A stretch of 64,000 bases of DNA from an uncultured Anaerolineae bacterium (GTDB taxonomy: Bacteria > Chloroflexota > Anaerolineae > JACIWP01), in NCBI GenBank assembly GCA_938049385.1, contig CALIBQ010000013.1, positions 1 through 64,000 on the forward strand. Direction: 5' to 3'. Positions 45,641 to 52,482 of the stretch are shown here, in pieces. Each line of letters opens with the position of its first letter. Within the stretch, counting starts at the first letter, position 1. The notes under the pieces are model-generated. The model saw only the letters and a program-made list of their open reading frames with translations, did not search any database and was not told the DNA's origin. A program made the translations under genes and the position numbers.

Positions 45641-45669
45641 TATATACCATAAACTGGGCGGAATGACAA
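45641..45669 (-). promoter_or_regulatory. Promoter of the candidate 6S RNA
   Basis: Minus strand: TTGTCA (45669-45664), 17-nt spacer, TATATA (45646-45641). Confidence 0.6.
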
Positions 45670-45703
45670 ATTGGCCGCAAAGGGTATTAGGGGAGGGGGA
45701 AGT

Positions 45704-45732
45704 TTGCCAAAACGGCGGGATTTGGTTATACT
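45704..45732 (+). promoter_or_regulatory. Promoter of tRNA-Arg
   Basis: TTGCCA (45704-45709), 17-nt spacer, TATACT (45727-45732), 15 nt before the tRNA. Confidence 0.6.
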
Positions 45733-45747
45733 ATATGTTGCAAGCGT

Positions 45748-45819
45748 GCCCCTGTAGCTCAGAGGATAGAGCAGCGGCCTCCGGAGCCGTGCGCGGGCGT
45801 TCGAGTCGCCCCAGGGGTA
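45748..45819 (+). tRNA. tRNA-Arg (CCG)
   Basis: Cloverleaf with acceptor GCCCCTG/CAGGGGT (first pair G-T), D stem GCTC/GAGC, anticodon stem GCGGC/GCCGT with loop CTCCGGA giving anticodon CCG (45781-45783), and T arm GGGCG-TTCGAGT-CGCCC. CCA is not encoded (CTG follows). It reads CGG codons. Confidence 0.93.
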
Positions 45820-45862
45820 CTGTTTTTATTTCCGCGCCGGGGCGTTTCAATGTGCTAACAAA

Positions 45863-45964
45863 CGGCAGTTGAAACTGCACCAACGACTGCGAAGTTGGCC
45901 GGCGCCGACTGGTATAGCCCACGCAGGTGGGCTTCGCAACTGTAGCCGCGACTTCCAGTCGCCC
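45863..45964. repeat. REP-like dispersed repeat
   Basis: CGGCAGTTGAAACTGC ... CGAAGTTGGCC ... CGCAGGTGGGCTTCG ... CGACTTCCAGTCGCC shares order and wording with 2151-2252. It contains several short self-complementary words. No gene is seen. Confidence 0.6.
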
Positions 45965-46009
45965 AGAATGTTATAGCATTGAAAAGCTCTGTTGCCGCGC
46001 CGGCGCCCT

Positions 46010-46038
46010 TTGACGTGCTGTATCAGCCATGCTACAAT
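46010..46038 (+). promoter_or_regulatory. Promoter of the small 64-aa gene
   Basis: TTGACG (46010-46015), 17-nt spacer, TACAAT (46033-46038); a leader of about 85 nt follows. Confidence 0.65.
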
Positions 46039-46128
46039 AATGAGAGGTTGTCCCTCATGCTGGTCTGCCTATCCTCACTGCATTGCCGCTAATGAACCAG
46101 CCCAGTGTGCACGAGAAGGAGGTGTGCC

Positions 46129-46323
46129 ATGTTGTGCACGTACGCCAAGCTGGACGAGAAGAAGCTGGCCGCGTTGCGCGAGCTGGAAATCCAGCACAAC
46201 GTGCGGGTAGTGGCATTGGCCTGCCACGATGTCCGGCCGGCCAAGCTCACCAAAGCGCAGGAGGAGGCGATCAAGAAAGCCGAACAGGAGCTGGGCGTCG
46301 TCCTGCTCGCCTATGAAGCATGA
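46129..46323 (+). CDS. Small conserved-looking protein, unknown
   Basis: A 64-aa soluble protein, MLCTYAKLDEKKLAALRELE..., Lys/Glu-rich and helical, with two cysteines. The ATG at 46129 has AAGGAGG at proper distance; the ORF extends 8 codons upstream without one. It has its own promoter and a strong hairpin 18 nt after its stop, so it looks like a real monocistronic gene. No family is recognised. Confidence 0.6.
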   Translation: MLCTYAKLDEKKLAALRELEIQHNVRVVALACHDVRPAKLTKAQEEAIKKAEQELGVVLLAYEA

Positions 46324-46341
46324 ACCGTGTCCATACCGCAC

Positions 46342-46378
46342 GAGACAGCAGGGGGCAATATATGCCCCCTGCTGTCTC
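46342..46378 (+). terminator. Strong 16-bp hairpin after the small gene
   Basis: GAGACAGCAGGGGGCA (46342-46357) and its perfect complement (46363-46378) around ATATA. There is no U-tract, but its position right after the stop suggests termination or 3'-end protection. Confidence 0.65.
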
Positions 46379-46430
46379 TGTCAGAAAGATGACAGTTTGT
46401 TCATTATGAATAAAGTTTCATAGAATTCTA

Positions 46431-46459
46431 TTGACTATCACGATAATCTATGATATGTT
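46431..46459 (+). promoter_or_regulatory. Promoter of the candidate small RNA
   Basis: TTGACT (46431-46436), 17-nt spacer, TATGTT (46454-46459). The spacer contains CTATCACGATA, also present at 6100-6110. Confidence 0.55.
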
Positions 46460-46465
46460 ATAGCT

Positions 46466-46540
46466 GTGGTTAGCCTGGAACTCAGGCGGCCGGAAGAACA
46501 GGGAGGAGGTAGGGGCGGCCTCCTTCCTGTTCCCTTTTTA
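46466..46540 (+). ncRNA. Candidate small RNA of about 75 nt
   Basis: No ORF. It has its own promoter, then hairpin GCCTG-GAACT-CAGGC (46473-46487) and a rho-independent terminator: GAACAGG/CCTGTTC plus AGGAGG/CCTCCT (46496-46532), 14 bp with one G-T, followed by CCTTTTT. The end overlaps the 3' end of the convergent DUF1638 gene by 3 nt, so it could instead act as that gene's antisense terminator. Confidence 0.5.
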
Positions 46541-47242
46541 TGCTTCGGTGCCGGTGCCAGCCGGCGCTGATACCGCTGGTTCCAGCCGGAAGAAATCAGT
46601 CATCTTGACCGTCCCGCCCGGCTCCACGATGACAAAGCGCCGGCTGTCCCAGCGTCCCTGCGCCAGGTCCTTGATCCATTCCGGGGAGCCCGGCACTTCC
46701 TCGAACCGCAGTCGGTACCACTCGGCTACCTGCTGTGCCAGATTCCGGTAATACTCCACCTCGTAATTGCCCGTGTTGATGAACGCCAGGCGCTTGTAAT
46801 GCTCAAAGGCCAGACGCGCCAGGCGCTCCCCTTTCTCCGGCCCGAACTTCTCCACCATGCGCTGGTACTGCCCCAGCGGGCCATCGCCCTCAATGGTCAG
46901 CCAGCCTTTGGTCACGTAGTACGTGCCGCGCTCCTGGAGCATTTGCTCCTCGTAGCGCTCCAGCGAGCCCAAAAAGAGCGCGATGCAGTCATGGGCGCGC
47001 GGGATGACCAGCCGGTGCTCGCCGGCGCGAATGCCGTCCATCCCGCCGCCGCATAACCCATACCCCAGCACAATGGTATAACCGGGGGGAACCTTATCGA
47101 TTTCCTCCTGCAGACGCTGACGCAGTCTATCAGGGGAATTATGCAGGCCAAACTCTAGCACCAGCGCCGGCGTCCCGGCCGGCACATGCGACTGCATCTC
47201 TTCCCAGACAACGGTACAAGCGATGATGTACAACGGTTCCAT
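46538..47242 (-). CDS. DUF1638 domain protein
   Basis: A 234-aa protein. LYIIACTVVWEEMQSHVP, IVLGYGLCGGGMDGIRAGEHRLVIPRAHDCI broken into its parts, and YYVTKGWLTIEGDGPLGQYQ match the DUF1638 family, often found near corrinoid methyltransferase genes. No such neighbours are present here. Conserved cysteines (IACTV; GLCGG; HDCIA) could bind metal. Function is unknown. Start 47242 has GGAGG 9 nt upstream; the frame extends 20 codons further without one. Confidence 0.82.
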   Translation of the reverse strand: MEPLYIIACTVVWEEMQSHVPAGTPALVLEFGLHNSPDRLRQRLQEEIDKVPPGYTIVLGYGLCGGGMDGIRAGEHRLVIPRAHDCIALFLGSLERYEEQMLQERGTYYVTKGWLTIEGDGPLGQYQRMVEKFGPEKGERLARLAFEHYKRLAFINTGNYEVEYYRNLAQQVAEWYRLRFEEVPGSPEWIKDLAQGRWDSRRFVIVEPGGTVKMTDFFRLEPAVSAPAGTGTEA

Positions 47243-47279
47243 TGGGGAACGCCTCCGCTGGTATAATTCTGCAGTGAAC

Positions 47280-47435
47280 ATGAGTGTACACAACATGCCC
47301 ATTTTGGCAAACTATCCGCAGGAGGGTGCTGGGAATTGGGGTTACAGTACACCGCCGGCGGAGCTGTTCCAGGCAGTCTGGCTGGCACAGCGCGCCGGCC
47401 AGACTGCCCAGGCGGGTATGGAAGCGGCGGCGTGA
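47280..47435 (+). CDS. Possible small ORF, unknown
   Basis: A 51-codon ORF (MSVHNMPILANYPQEG...) in the 200-bp gap between the DUF1638 and MutS-like genes. A TATAAT stands at 47262-47267, 12 nt before the ATG, so the message would be leaderless or nearly so. There is no ribosome binding site and no family match that I know. It may be chance. Confidence 0.25.
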   Translation: MSVHNMPILANYPQEGAGNWGYSTPPAELFQAVWLAQRAGQTAQAGMEAAA

Positions 47436-47443
47436 TCAGCTTG

Positions 47444-49007
47444 TCAGGCGGCCGGCCTAGCTTCTTTGGCGGACAGCCCTACGCCCTGTTCCGCCGGCAG
47501 TCGCGCTAGCGAGCCTGTTTGGAAAATCCGACGGTAGATATCTATCCCAAAGCTGGTTGACAGAGGTTCTCCTTCCAGGAGCTGGAAGGTGCGGCTCCCA
47601 TCCGGGCGTCTGTCAGCGCGCAGGAACAGCGTGTTGGCTAGGCCGGCTTCGAAGAATCCGCGCGCCAGCTCATACATATGTGTGACATAGAAAATCTTGA
47701 CACGGTGTTCCAGTAATGCGTTGATAATCTGCCGAGCGATCTCTGACCCTTCTCGCTCGTTGGTGGAGGCGAAAGACTCGTTGCACAACAGCAGGGCATT
47801 AGGCCGGATGGTCTCCACGATTGCGCTCATGCGGCGCAGTTCTTCGTCGAATTTGCCGCTTTGCATGCTGGCATCCTCTTCGCGCTTGAAGTGCGTGAAG
47901 ATGCCGGTGCAGATATTCGCGGCGAAGAATTCCGCCGGCACGAACATGCCGCACTGCATCATTAGCTGGGCCTGGCCGATACTGCGTAGAAATGTGGATT
48001 TCCCACCCTTGTTGGCGCCGGTGATGAATACGAGCTCTTTACCATCCGCTTGCACAGTATTCCCTACTACCCGCTGTCCCATGGTGAGCGCTAGGCAGAC
48101 ATCGTACAGGCCGGCGAACGACAGCCGGCGTTCCTCGCGCGGGGCTGGTTCCGGGAAAACGACCGGCTCACCCAATGCTGTGAGCCGCTCGTACAGGTTC
48201 AGGCCGGCGATGTAAAACCCTAATTCCTGGCGTAACACCTGGAGAAAGCTCTCGATATGGTCGGCGGACTGCGCCAGGGCGCCGGCCACTCCTTTGATGC
48301 CCTTGTTCCTGAGTTCCCCGAGGGCGCGCGCACCGTGGTCGTCCCGGGGATGAATGGTGAAAGAGTAAACTGGCGAGCCCTTGCCCAGCACGCGCTGGAG
48401 CCAATTGGGGCCGTTGGAATAAGGCTTGCAAAGGATGTAATTGGTTCCCTCATTGCCCCTTCCCAGTTCGGCGCGCAGGAGAACCCCATCTCGGAATTCC
48501 AGGGCTTTCAAATGCTCTTCCACCACAGCGAAGTACGCGTCATCGAGCTCTTCCTGGATCATGCGGAAGAAGCGCTGGAATCCTCGCGAGGTGAACGCCG
48601 GCGCATACTGGTCTGCGATCTGCTTAAGCTCTTTGAGCAGACTCACGTGCAGTCTCAGCATGTTGCGGGCCCCGACAAGGACACTGCTGGGGCTGGTGCC
48701 AAAAATGCCCAACCACTGCCGTTGACGCATCTCGCGAGCACGGATGGGAATCTGGTAGATGGCCCGCACCACATCCGGATGGTTCAGACAGTCCTGTAGT
48801 GTCTCCTGCCGGTATCGGATGACGTCGAGGTCGGTGAGTGGGGACAGAGAGGACCTGCCGGGCGATGTCGTACAGGAATTTGTCGCCGGCGGCCATCGCT
48901 TCGATTAATGTGTCCAGCTCCAGGTCCTGCACCAGTTCGTCGGTGTGATACGGCAGTCTCTGCTCCGGGTCAAAGTCCCGGTCCGGGAACAACAGAAAGA
49001 CCTTCAT
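47444..49007 (-). pseudogene. MutS-like ATPase with single-base frameshift
   Basis: Two overlapping frames encode one protein parallel to its upstream neighbour. Frame 1 (49007 down to about 48840) gives MKVFLLFPDRDFDPEQ... ending FLYDIARQVLSVP. Removing one base near 48839 restores LTDLDVIRYRQETLQD and the long frame to 47444. Walker A is GANKGGKSTFLRS; the Walker B region reads LLLCNESFAST, with Asn where MutS has Asp. There is no mismatch-binding domain. The corrected length of about 520 aa equals the neighbour's. It starts in an ATGA overlap with that gene. It is either a real lesion, programmed shifting or a sequence error. Confidence 0.8.
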
Positions 49008-50536
49008 GCGCTGATACGCTCCTTGATTTGCTCATACGTCAGACCATGCTTTCTGACGAGTGAGATGGCGTATGCCAGGCCGTCAGCCGGCTTGCGGATG
49101 ATCTTAAAGGTGCGCTGGCTTGGGTCTTCCTCGAGGACGGTGCTGACCATGCTGACGGTTTTCTCGTTCAGCGAGGACAGCTCATCCAGAAAAGTCACCC
49201 ATACGCACAGCAGGTCCAGTTCCACCAGGCGCTCCATGATGGCCTTGCTGAGGAGGACAGCGTCCTTGACGGTGGTGGAGGCGAAGACCTCGTTGAGCAC
49301 GACAATGCTGTTGGGCGTAGCATGTTGAAGGATGTCATGGATGCGGATGAGGTCGTCCTCCAGTTTGCCGCGCAGGTTGCGGATGTCCTCTTCCTGCTCA
49401 AAGTGTGTGAAGATGTGATCGAAGAGGGCAAGCCGCGCTTCCCGTGCCGGCACGGGGCATCCCAGGTCGGCCAGATAATGCAGTTGGCCAAACATGCGCG
49501 CAAAAGTAGTTTTACCCCCCTGGTTCGGGCCTGTGACGACGATAATGCGTTCTGGACCTTGCAGGAAGAAGTCGTTGCAGATGACCGGGTTGGAGGTATG
49601 GTGCAGGGCATGCGCCAGAGCCAGGTCAAACCCCTCCCGGACGTACACATCGCGGCCGGCAGTGACCTCCGGGTAGCAGAACGGCAGGCCCCTGTGTCGT
49701 ATATCGGCGATGAAATCCAGGTAGGCGATATAGAATTGTATCTCCCGGTCAAAGGCTCGGATCGTCTCGTCGACGAAGCCGGCATGGCGCTCGCAGAAAC
49801 GGTCCAGCGCGGCGAAGGGCCCTGGATAGAGGCGGGAGACGAATTCGAGTATCTGGGCTTCGATATGATTCATGCCGGAGGTGCGGTCGGGATCAAAGCG
49901 GTACTCCTTGGGGGCGTGCTGTTTGAATTTCTCAAAGGTCTTCTCGACCTCCACGCTGTAGTCAGGCTCCCCTTCGTACATCTTGACCTTGAATCGGCCA
50001 GGTTGGATGATGATGCAGTACTTCAGCTCGGACAGCCGGCGCTTTACCTCTTGCGCTTCCTCCGCAAAAGATTGGAACGCTTCGGAATACCCATAAGCGC
50101 GCAGAAAGTCCCGAAAGGCGCGCAGACCGCGCGAGCGGAGGGCTGACTGCTCGAGGTCCTGCATCAGCCGGCGCACTGCCGCGCTGTAGACCAGGGCCGC
50201 TTCCAGGAACCACCCCTTCTTATGGTAGTTGAACTCCAGATTCTCTACCAAGGACAGATACCGCCGGACAATTACCATCTCGTCCGCGAAGGATTTCAAG
50301 CGGGAGGCCAGAGCTGTATCTTCATCAATATCCTGCATCACTTCCTGCCGATAGCGGATGGCCTCGAGATCGTGCAGAGGGGTATAGAAAAATGGTTTGA
50401 GATGGTACGCCTGTTTGCCGGCGGTGATAGCGTCGATGACCTGGTCAAGGTTCAAGTCTTTCAGAAAGGCCCCCGCCTCTTCTTCAAGTTGCACATCAAG
50501 CCCCGGTTTCGGGAACAGAACGCTTACGGATACCAT
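49004..50536 (-). CDS. MutS-like ATPase (domains III-V only), fluoride-riboswitch controlled
   Basis: A 510-aa protein. Residues to about 260 form a helical lever or clamp region like MutS domain III (FYTPLHDLEAIRYRQEVMQD). The C-terminal half is the MutS ATPase: Walker A GPNQGGKTTFARM, Walker B-like SIVVLNEVFASTTVKDAVLL (Asn for Asp), and a final TFKIIRKPADGLAYAISLVRKHGL as in the dimer and recycling end of MutS/MutS2. It lacks N-terminal mismatch recognition and the Smr nuclease of MutS2. The start at 50536 has GGGAG 6 nt upstream. Its leader is a fluoride riboswitch. Confidence 0.85.
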   Translation of the reverse strand: MVSVSVLFPKPGLDVQLEEEAGAFLKDLNLDQVIDAITAGKQAYHLKPFFYTPLHDLEAIRYRQEVMQDIDEDTALASRLKSFADEMVIVRRYLSLVENLEFNYHKKGWFLEAALVYSAAVRRLMQDLEQSALRSRGLRAFRDFLRAYGYSEAFQSFAEEAQEVKRRLSELKYCIIIQPGRFKVKMYEGEPDYSVEVEKTFEKFKQHAPKEYRFDPDRTSGMNHIEAQILEFVSRLYPGPFAALDRFCERHAGFVDETIRAFDREIQFYIAYLDFIADIRHRGLPFCYPEVTAGRDVYVREGFDLALAHALHHTSNPVICNDFFLQGPERIIVVTGPNQGGKTTFARMFGQLHYLADLGCPVPAREARLALFDHIFTHFEQEEDIRNLRGKLEDDLIRIHDILQHATPNSIVVLNEVFASTTVKDAVLLSKAIMERLVELDLLCVWVTFLDELSSLNEKTVSMVSTVLEEDPSQRTFKIIRKPADGLAYAISLVRKHGLTYEQIKERISA

Positions 50537-50583
50537 TTCGATCTCCCTTCCATCCTGCGAGTTTCTCCCAGGAGGTGTCAAAG

Positions 50584-50660
50584 AAAAAAGCCTCTACTGA
50601 ACCGACATTCAGTAGAGGCTATCAGTCCTGCTGGACAGGCAAGGCGAGCCTCATCGCCTA
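50584..50660 (-). promoter_or_regulatory. Fluoride riboswitch (crcB motif) with overlapping terminator
   Basis: Minus strand, 5' to 3': stem GGCGATG..CGCC (50658-50643) enclosing loop AGGCT, then hairpin GTCC-AGCA-GGAC (50636-50625), CTGAT (50625-50621) and AGCCT (50620-50616), which can pair with loop AGGCT to form the pseudoknot. This matches the GG-GAUG...UC-CC...CUGAU-(G)CCU layout of the fluoride aptamer. The same AGCCT is part of the terminator stem GCCTCTACTGAA/TTCAGTAGAGGC (50619-50590) followed by TTTTTT (50589-50584). Fluoride should favour the pseudoknot and read-through (an ON switch). Confidence 0.85.
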
Positions 50661-50718
50661 TTCGGTTTGGAGGCCGGTCCCCTAAACGGAAAGATGCCGA
50701 CCCGAATTCTCAGGTAAA

Positions 50719-50747
50719 ATTATAACCTACAAAGAAAGGGGTGTCAA
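50719..50747 (-). promoter_or_regulatory. Promoter of the fluoride-riboswitch operon
   Basis: Minus strand: TTGACA (50747-50742), 17-nt spacer, TATAAT (50724-50719). Transcription near 50712 gives about 54 nt, including a TTCGG/CCGAA stem, before the aptamer. Confidence 0.88.
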
Positions 50748-50779
50748 ATCATGCTGTACTTGCGCCGGCAAATCGCTGC

Positions 50780-50992
50780 CAAGTGACAGTTGCCTGCGAG
50801 GTGACTGTCACCTGGAATCTTACCCGGCGGCTGATTACACTTCAAATTTTACTTTGGCAACAAGCCTGTTGTCGCAAGCGCACATTGAGGCTGTTTAAGC
50901 ACAGTGGCTTCTCGTTCACCTGCACCCACGCGCCATGGACCGGCGAGTTCGCCGGCGGCTGGAAACCGCCGGCTTTAGGAAGCGAAGCCCCG
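50780..50992. repeat. Gene-free spacer with two dispersed repeats
   Basis: Between the riboswitch and lysW promoters. At 50780-50814 is a hairpin (CAAGTGACAGTTGCC with GGTGACTGTCACCTG, two G-T pairs), a relative of 26416-26448. At 50950-50992 lies GCCGGCGGCTGGAAACCG.. and AGGAAGCGAAGCCCCG, a relative of 6318-6360. No ORF of merit is seen. Confidence 0.65.
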
Positions 50993-51028
50993 CATGTCAG
51001 GCCTTTCCACACCCTCCGGAAGCCCCAT

Positions 51029-51057
51029 TTGACAAGCCGGCGGGATTGTGTTATCTT
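51029..51057 (+). promoter_or_regulatory. Promoter ahead of the lysW operon leader
   Basis: TTGACA (51029-51034), 17-nt spacer, TATCTT (51052-51057). Start near 51064, about 350 nt before lysW. Confidence 0.75.
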
Positions 51058-51063
51058 ATTATC

Positions 51064-51246
51064 GCATCATACGATAGGGAAGGCAGGGCGAGCATGTTCG
51101 GTCTTGCGCTCCGAGCCAAGCGAAGCAAGGTGTACCCGCGACCAGGCCAAGGGTCTGGTTAGACTTGCTTTGCGCGCCTTGTACATCAAATTGAGCGCCC
51201 AAGCCAGCCTCCAGGCCCTTTCCAGAGCAGGGAGGCTGGTTTTTTT
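51064..51246 (+). ncRNA. Leader RNA or stand-alone small RNA before lysW
   Basis: About 180 nt from a good promoter to a strong terminator. Visible helices: AAGCAAG/CTTGCTT enclosing ACCAG/CTGGT, and possibly GGGCG/CGCCC closing the whole. It fits no riboswitch class I know (no lysine, T-box or SAM core). It may be an attenuator controlling the lysW operon or an independent sRNA. Confidence 0.45.
51201..51246 (+). terminator. Intrinsic terminator 1 in the lysW leader
   Basis: AAGCCAGCCTCC pairs with GGAGGCTGGTTT (one G-T) and runs into a seven-T tract at 51240-51246. Confidence 0.85.
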
Positions 51247-51297
51247 GTGATATCGTATCGAGGTGCCGAGAAGCACCTGTACCGCCGGCCATGACGC

Positions 51298-51333
51298 GCC
51301 CAGGCTCTGCAACCCATGAGTCTGGGCCTTTTT
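51298..51333 (+). terminator. Intrinsic terminator 2 in the lysW leader
   Basis: GCCCAGGCTC pairs with GAGTCTGGGC (one G-T), followed by CTTTTT. It stands 79 nt before lysW, so lysW needs read-through or a further promoter that I could not place. Confidence 0.75.
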
Positions 51334-51411
51334 ATTCCGATGCCTCACCGCCAACAGCGGTGCCGGCTATACTGCGAACAATTTCAGCAAGCGAAGAAAG
51401 GAGAAAGAATC

Positions 51412-51579
51412 ATGTTGTGCGAATGTCCCGAATGCGGTGCCCAGATGGAACTGGATGACAACATCATGGTGGGCGAGATCGTCGTCTGTGCCGAGTGCGG
51501 CGTGGAGTGTGAGGTCGTCAGCCTCGACCCTGTCGAGCTGGCCCTGGCACCCGAAGAAGATGAGGACTGGGGAGAATAA
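51412..51579 (+). CDS. lysW: Amino-group carrier protein LysW
   Basis: A 55-aa acidic carrier. [20 protein letters not shown] then [13 protein letters not shown] form the zinc-binding globule (four main cysteines), and the C-terminus EDEDWGE provides the Glu whose side chain is joined to the substrate amino group. GGAG lies 8 nt before the ATG. It precedes lysX by 6 nt. The carrier protects the alpha-amino group of aminoadipate (lysine) or glutamate (arginine). Confidence 0.95.
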   Translation: MLCECPECGAQMELDDNIMVGEIVVCAECGVECEVVSLDPVELALAPEEDEDWGE

Positions 51580-51585
51580 GCGCCT

Positions 51586-52482
51586 ATGAAAGTGGGTATT
51601 GTCTGCTCGCGGATTCGGCTGGAAGAAAAGCTTCTCCTCCAGGCGTTCCAGGACCGCGGCGTGGATATCGAGGTCATTGACGACCGCCAGCTTGTCCTGG
51701 ATACTACCAAACCGAGCCTGTACTATGACATCGTGGTAGGCAGGTCACTGAACTACTCGCGCGGCCTTTACGCCCAGCACATTTTTGAGCACTGGGGAGT
51801 GCGCACCATCAACCCGTATAAGACGCTGGAAATCTGCGGGGACAAGCTGCTGACCACGACAGCCCTCCAGCGAGCCGGCATACCCACGCCGCGCACCGTC
51901 ATCGCCTTTACGCCGGAGTCGGCCCTGGAAGCCATCGAGGAGATCGGCTACCCGGTGGTGCTCAAGCCCCTGGTCGGCTCCTGGGGCCGGCTCCTGGCCA
52001 AGATCAACGACCGCGACGCGGCCGAAGCGGTGCTGGAACACAAAAGCGTGCTGGGCAATTACCAGCACTCCATCTTCTATATCCAGGAGTTTATCCGCAA
52101 ACCGAACCGCGATATCCGCGCCGCCGTCATCGGGGACCGCACGGTGCGCGCCATCTACCGTGCCGCCCCGCACTGGATCACCAACACCGCGCGCGGCGGC
52201 GAGCCGCTCCCCTGTCCCATCACGCCCGAGCTGGACCGCCTGTGTGTGGCCGCCGCCAAGGCCGTCGGCGGGGGCATCGTGGGCGTGGACCTGCTGGAAG
52301 ACCCCGAGCGCGGCCTGCTGGTCAATGAGGTCAACGGCATGATGGAGTTCGGCCGCAGTGTGCATGTCACCGAGGTAGACCTGCCAGGAGAGGTCGCGGA
52401 TTACGTCATCGGCATCGTCGAAGGCCGCTATCCCTATCCCGGGGAAGAACCCGAACAAGAGAAGGAGAAGGCAGCGTGTTGA
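51586..52482 (+). CDS. lysX: LysW ligase LysX/ArgX (ATP-grasp)
   Basis: A 298-aa RimK-type ATP-grasp ligase joining the LysW C-terminal Glu to aminoadipate or glutamate. The core includes [20 protein letters not shown] broken by [26 protein letters not shown] (ATP site), [20 protein letters not shown] and [15 protein letters not shown] (metal ligands E and N). It overlaps the next gene by 7 nt. Substrate choice cannot be told from this sequence alone. Confidence 0.93.
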   Translation: MKVGIVCSRIRLEEKLLLQAFQDRGVDIEVIDDRQLVLDTTKPSLYYDIVVGRSLNYSRGLYAQHIFEHWGVRTINPYKTLEICGDKLLTTTALQRAGIPTPRTVIAFTPESALEAIEEIGYPVVLKPLVGSWGRLLAKINDRDAAEAVLEHKSVLGNYQHSIFYIQEFIRKPNRDIRAAVIGDRTVRAIYRAAPHWITNTARGGEPLPCPITPELDRLCVAAAKAVGGGIVGVDLLEDPERGLLVNEVNGMMEFGRSVHVTEVDLPGEVADYVIGIVEGRYPYPGEEPEQEKEKAAC

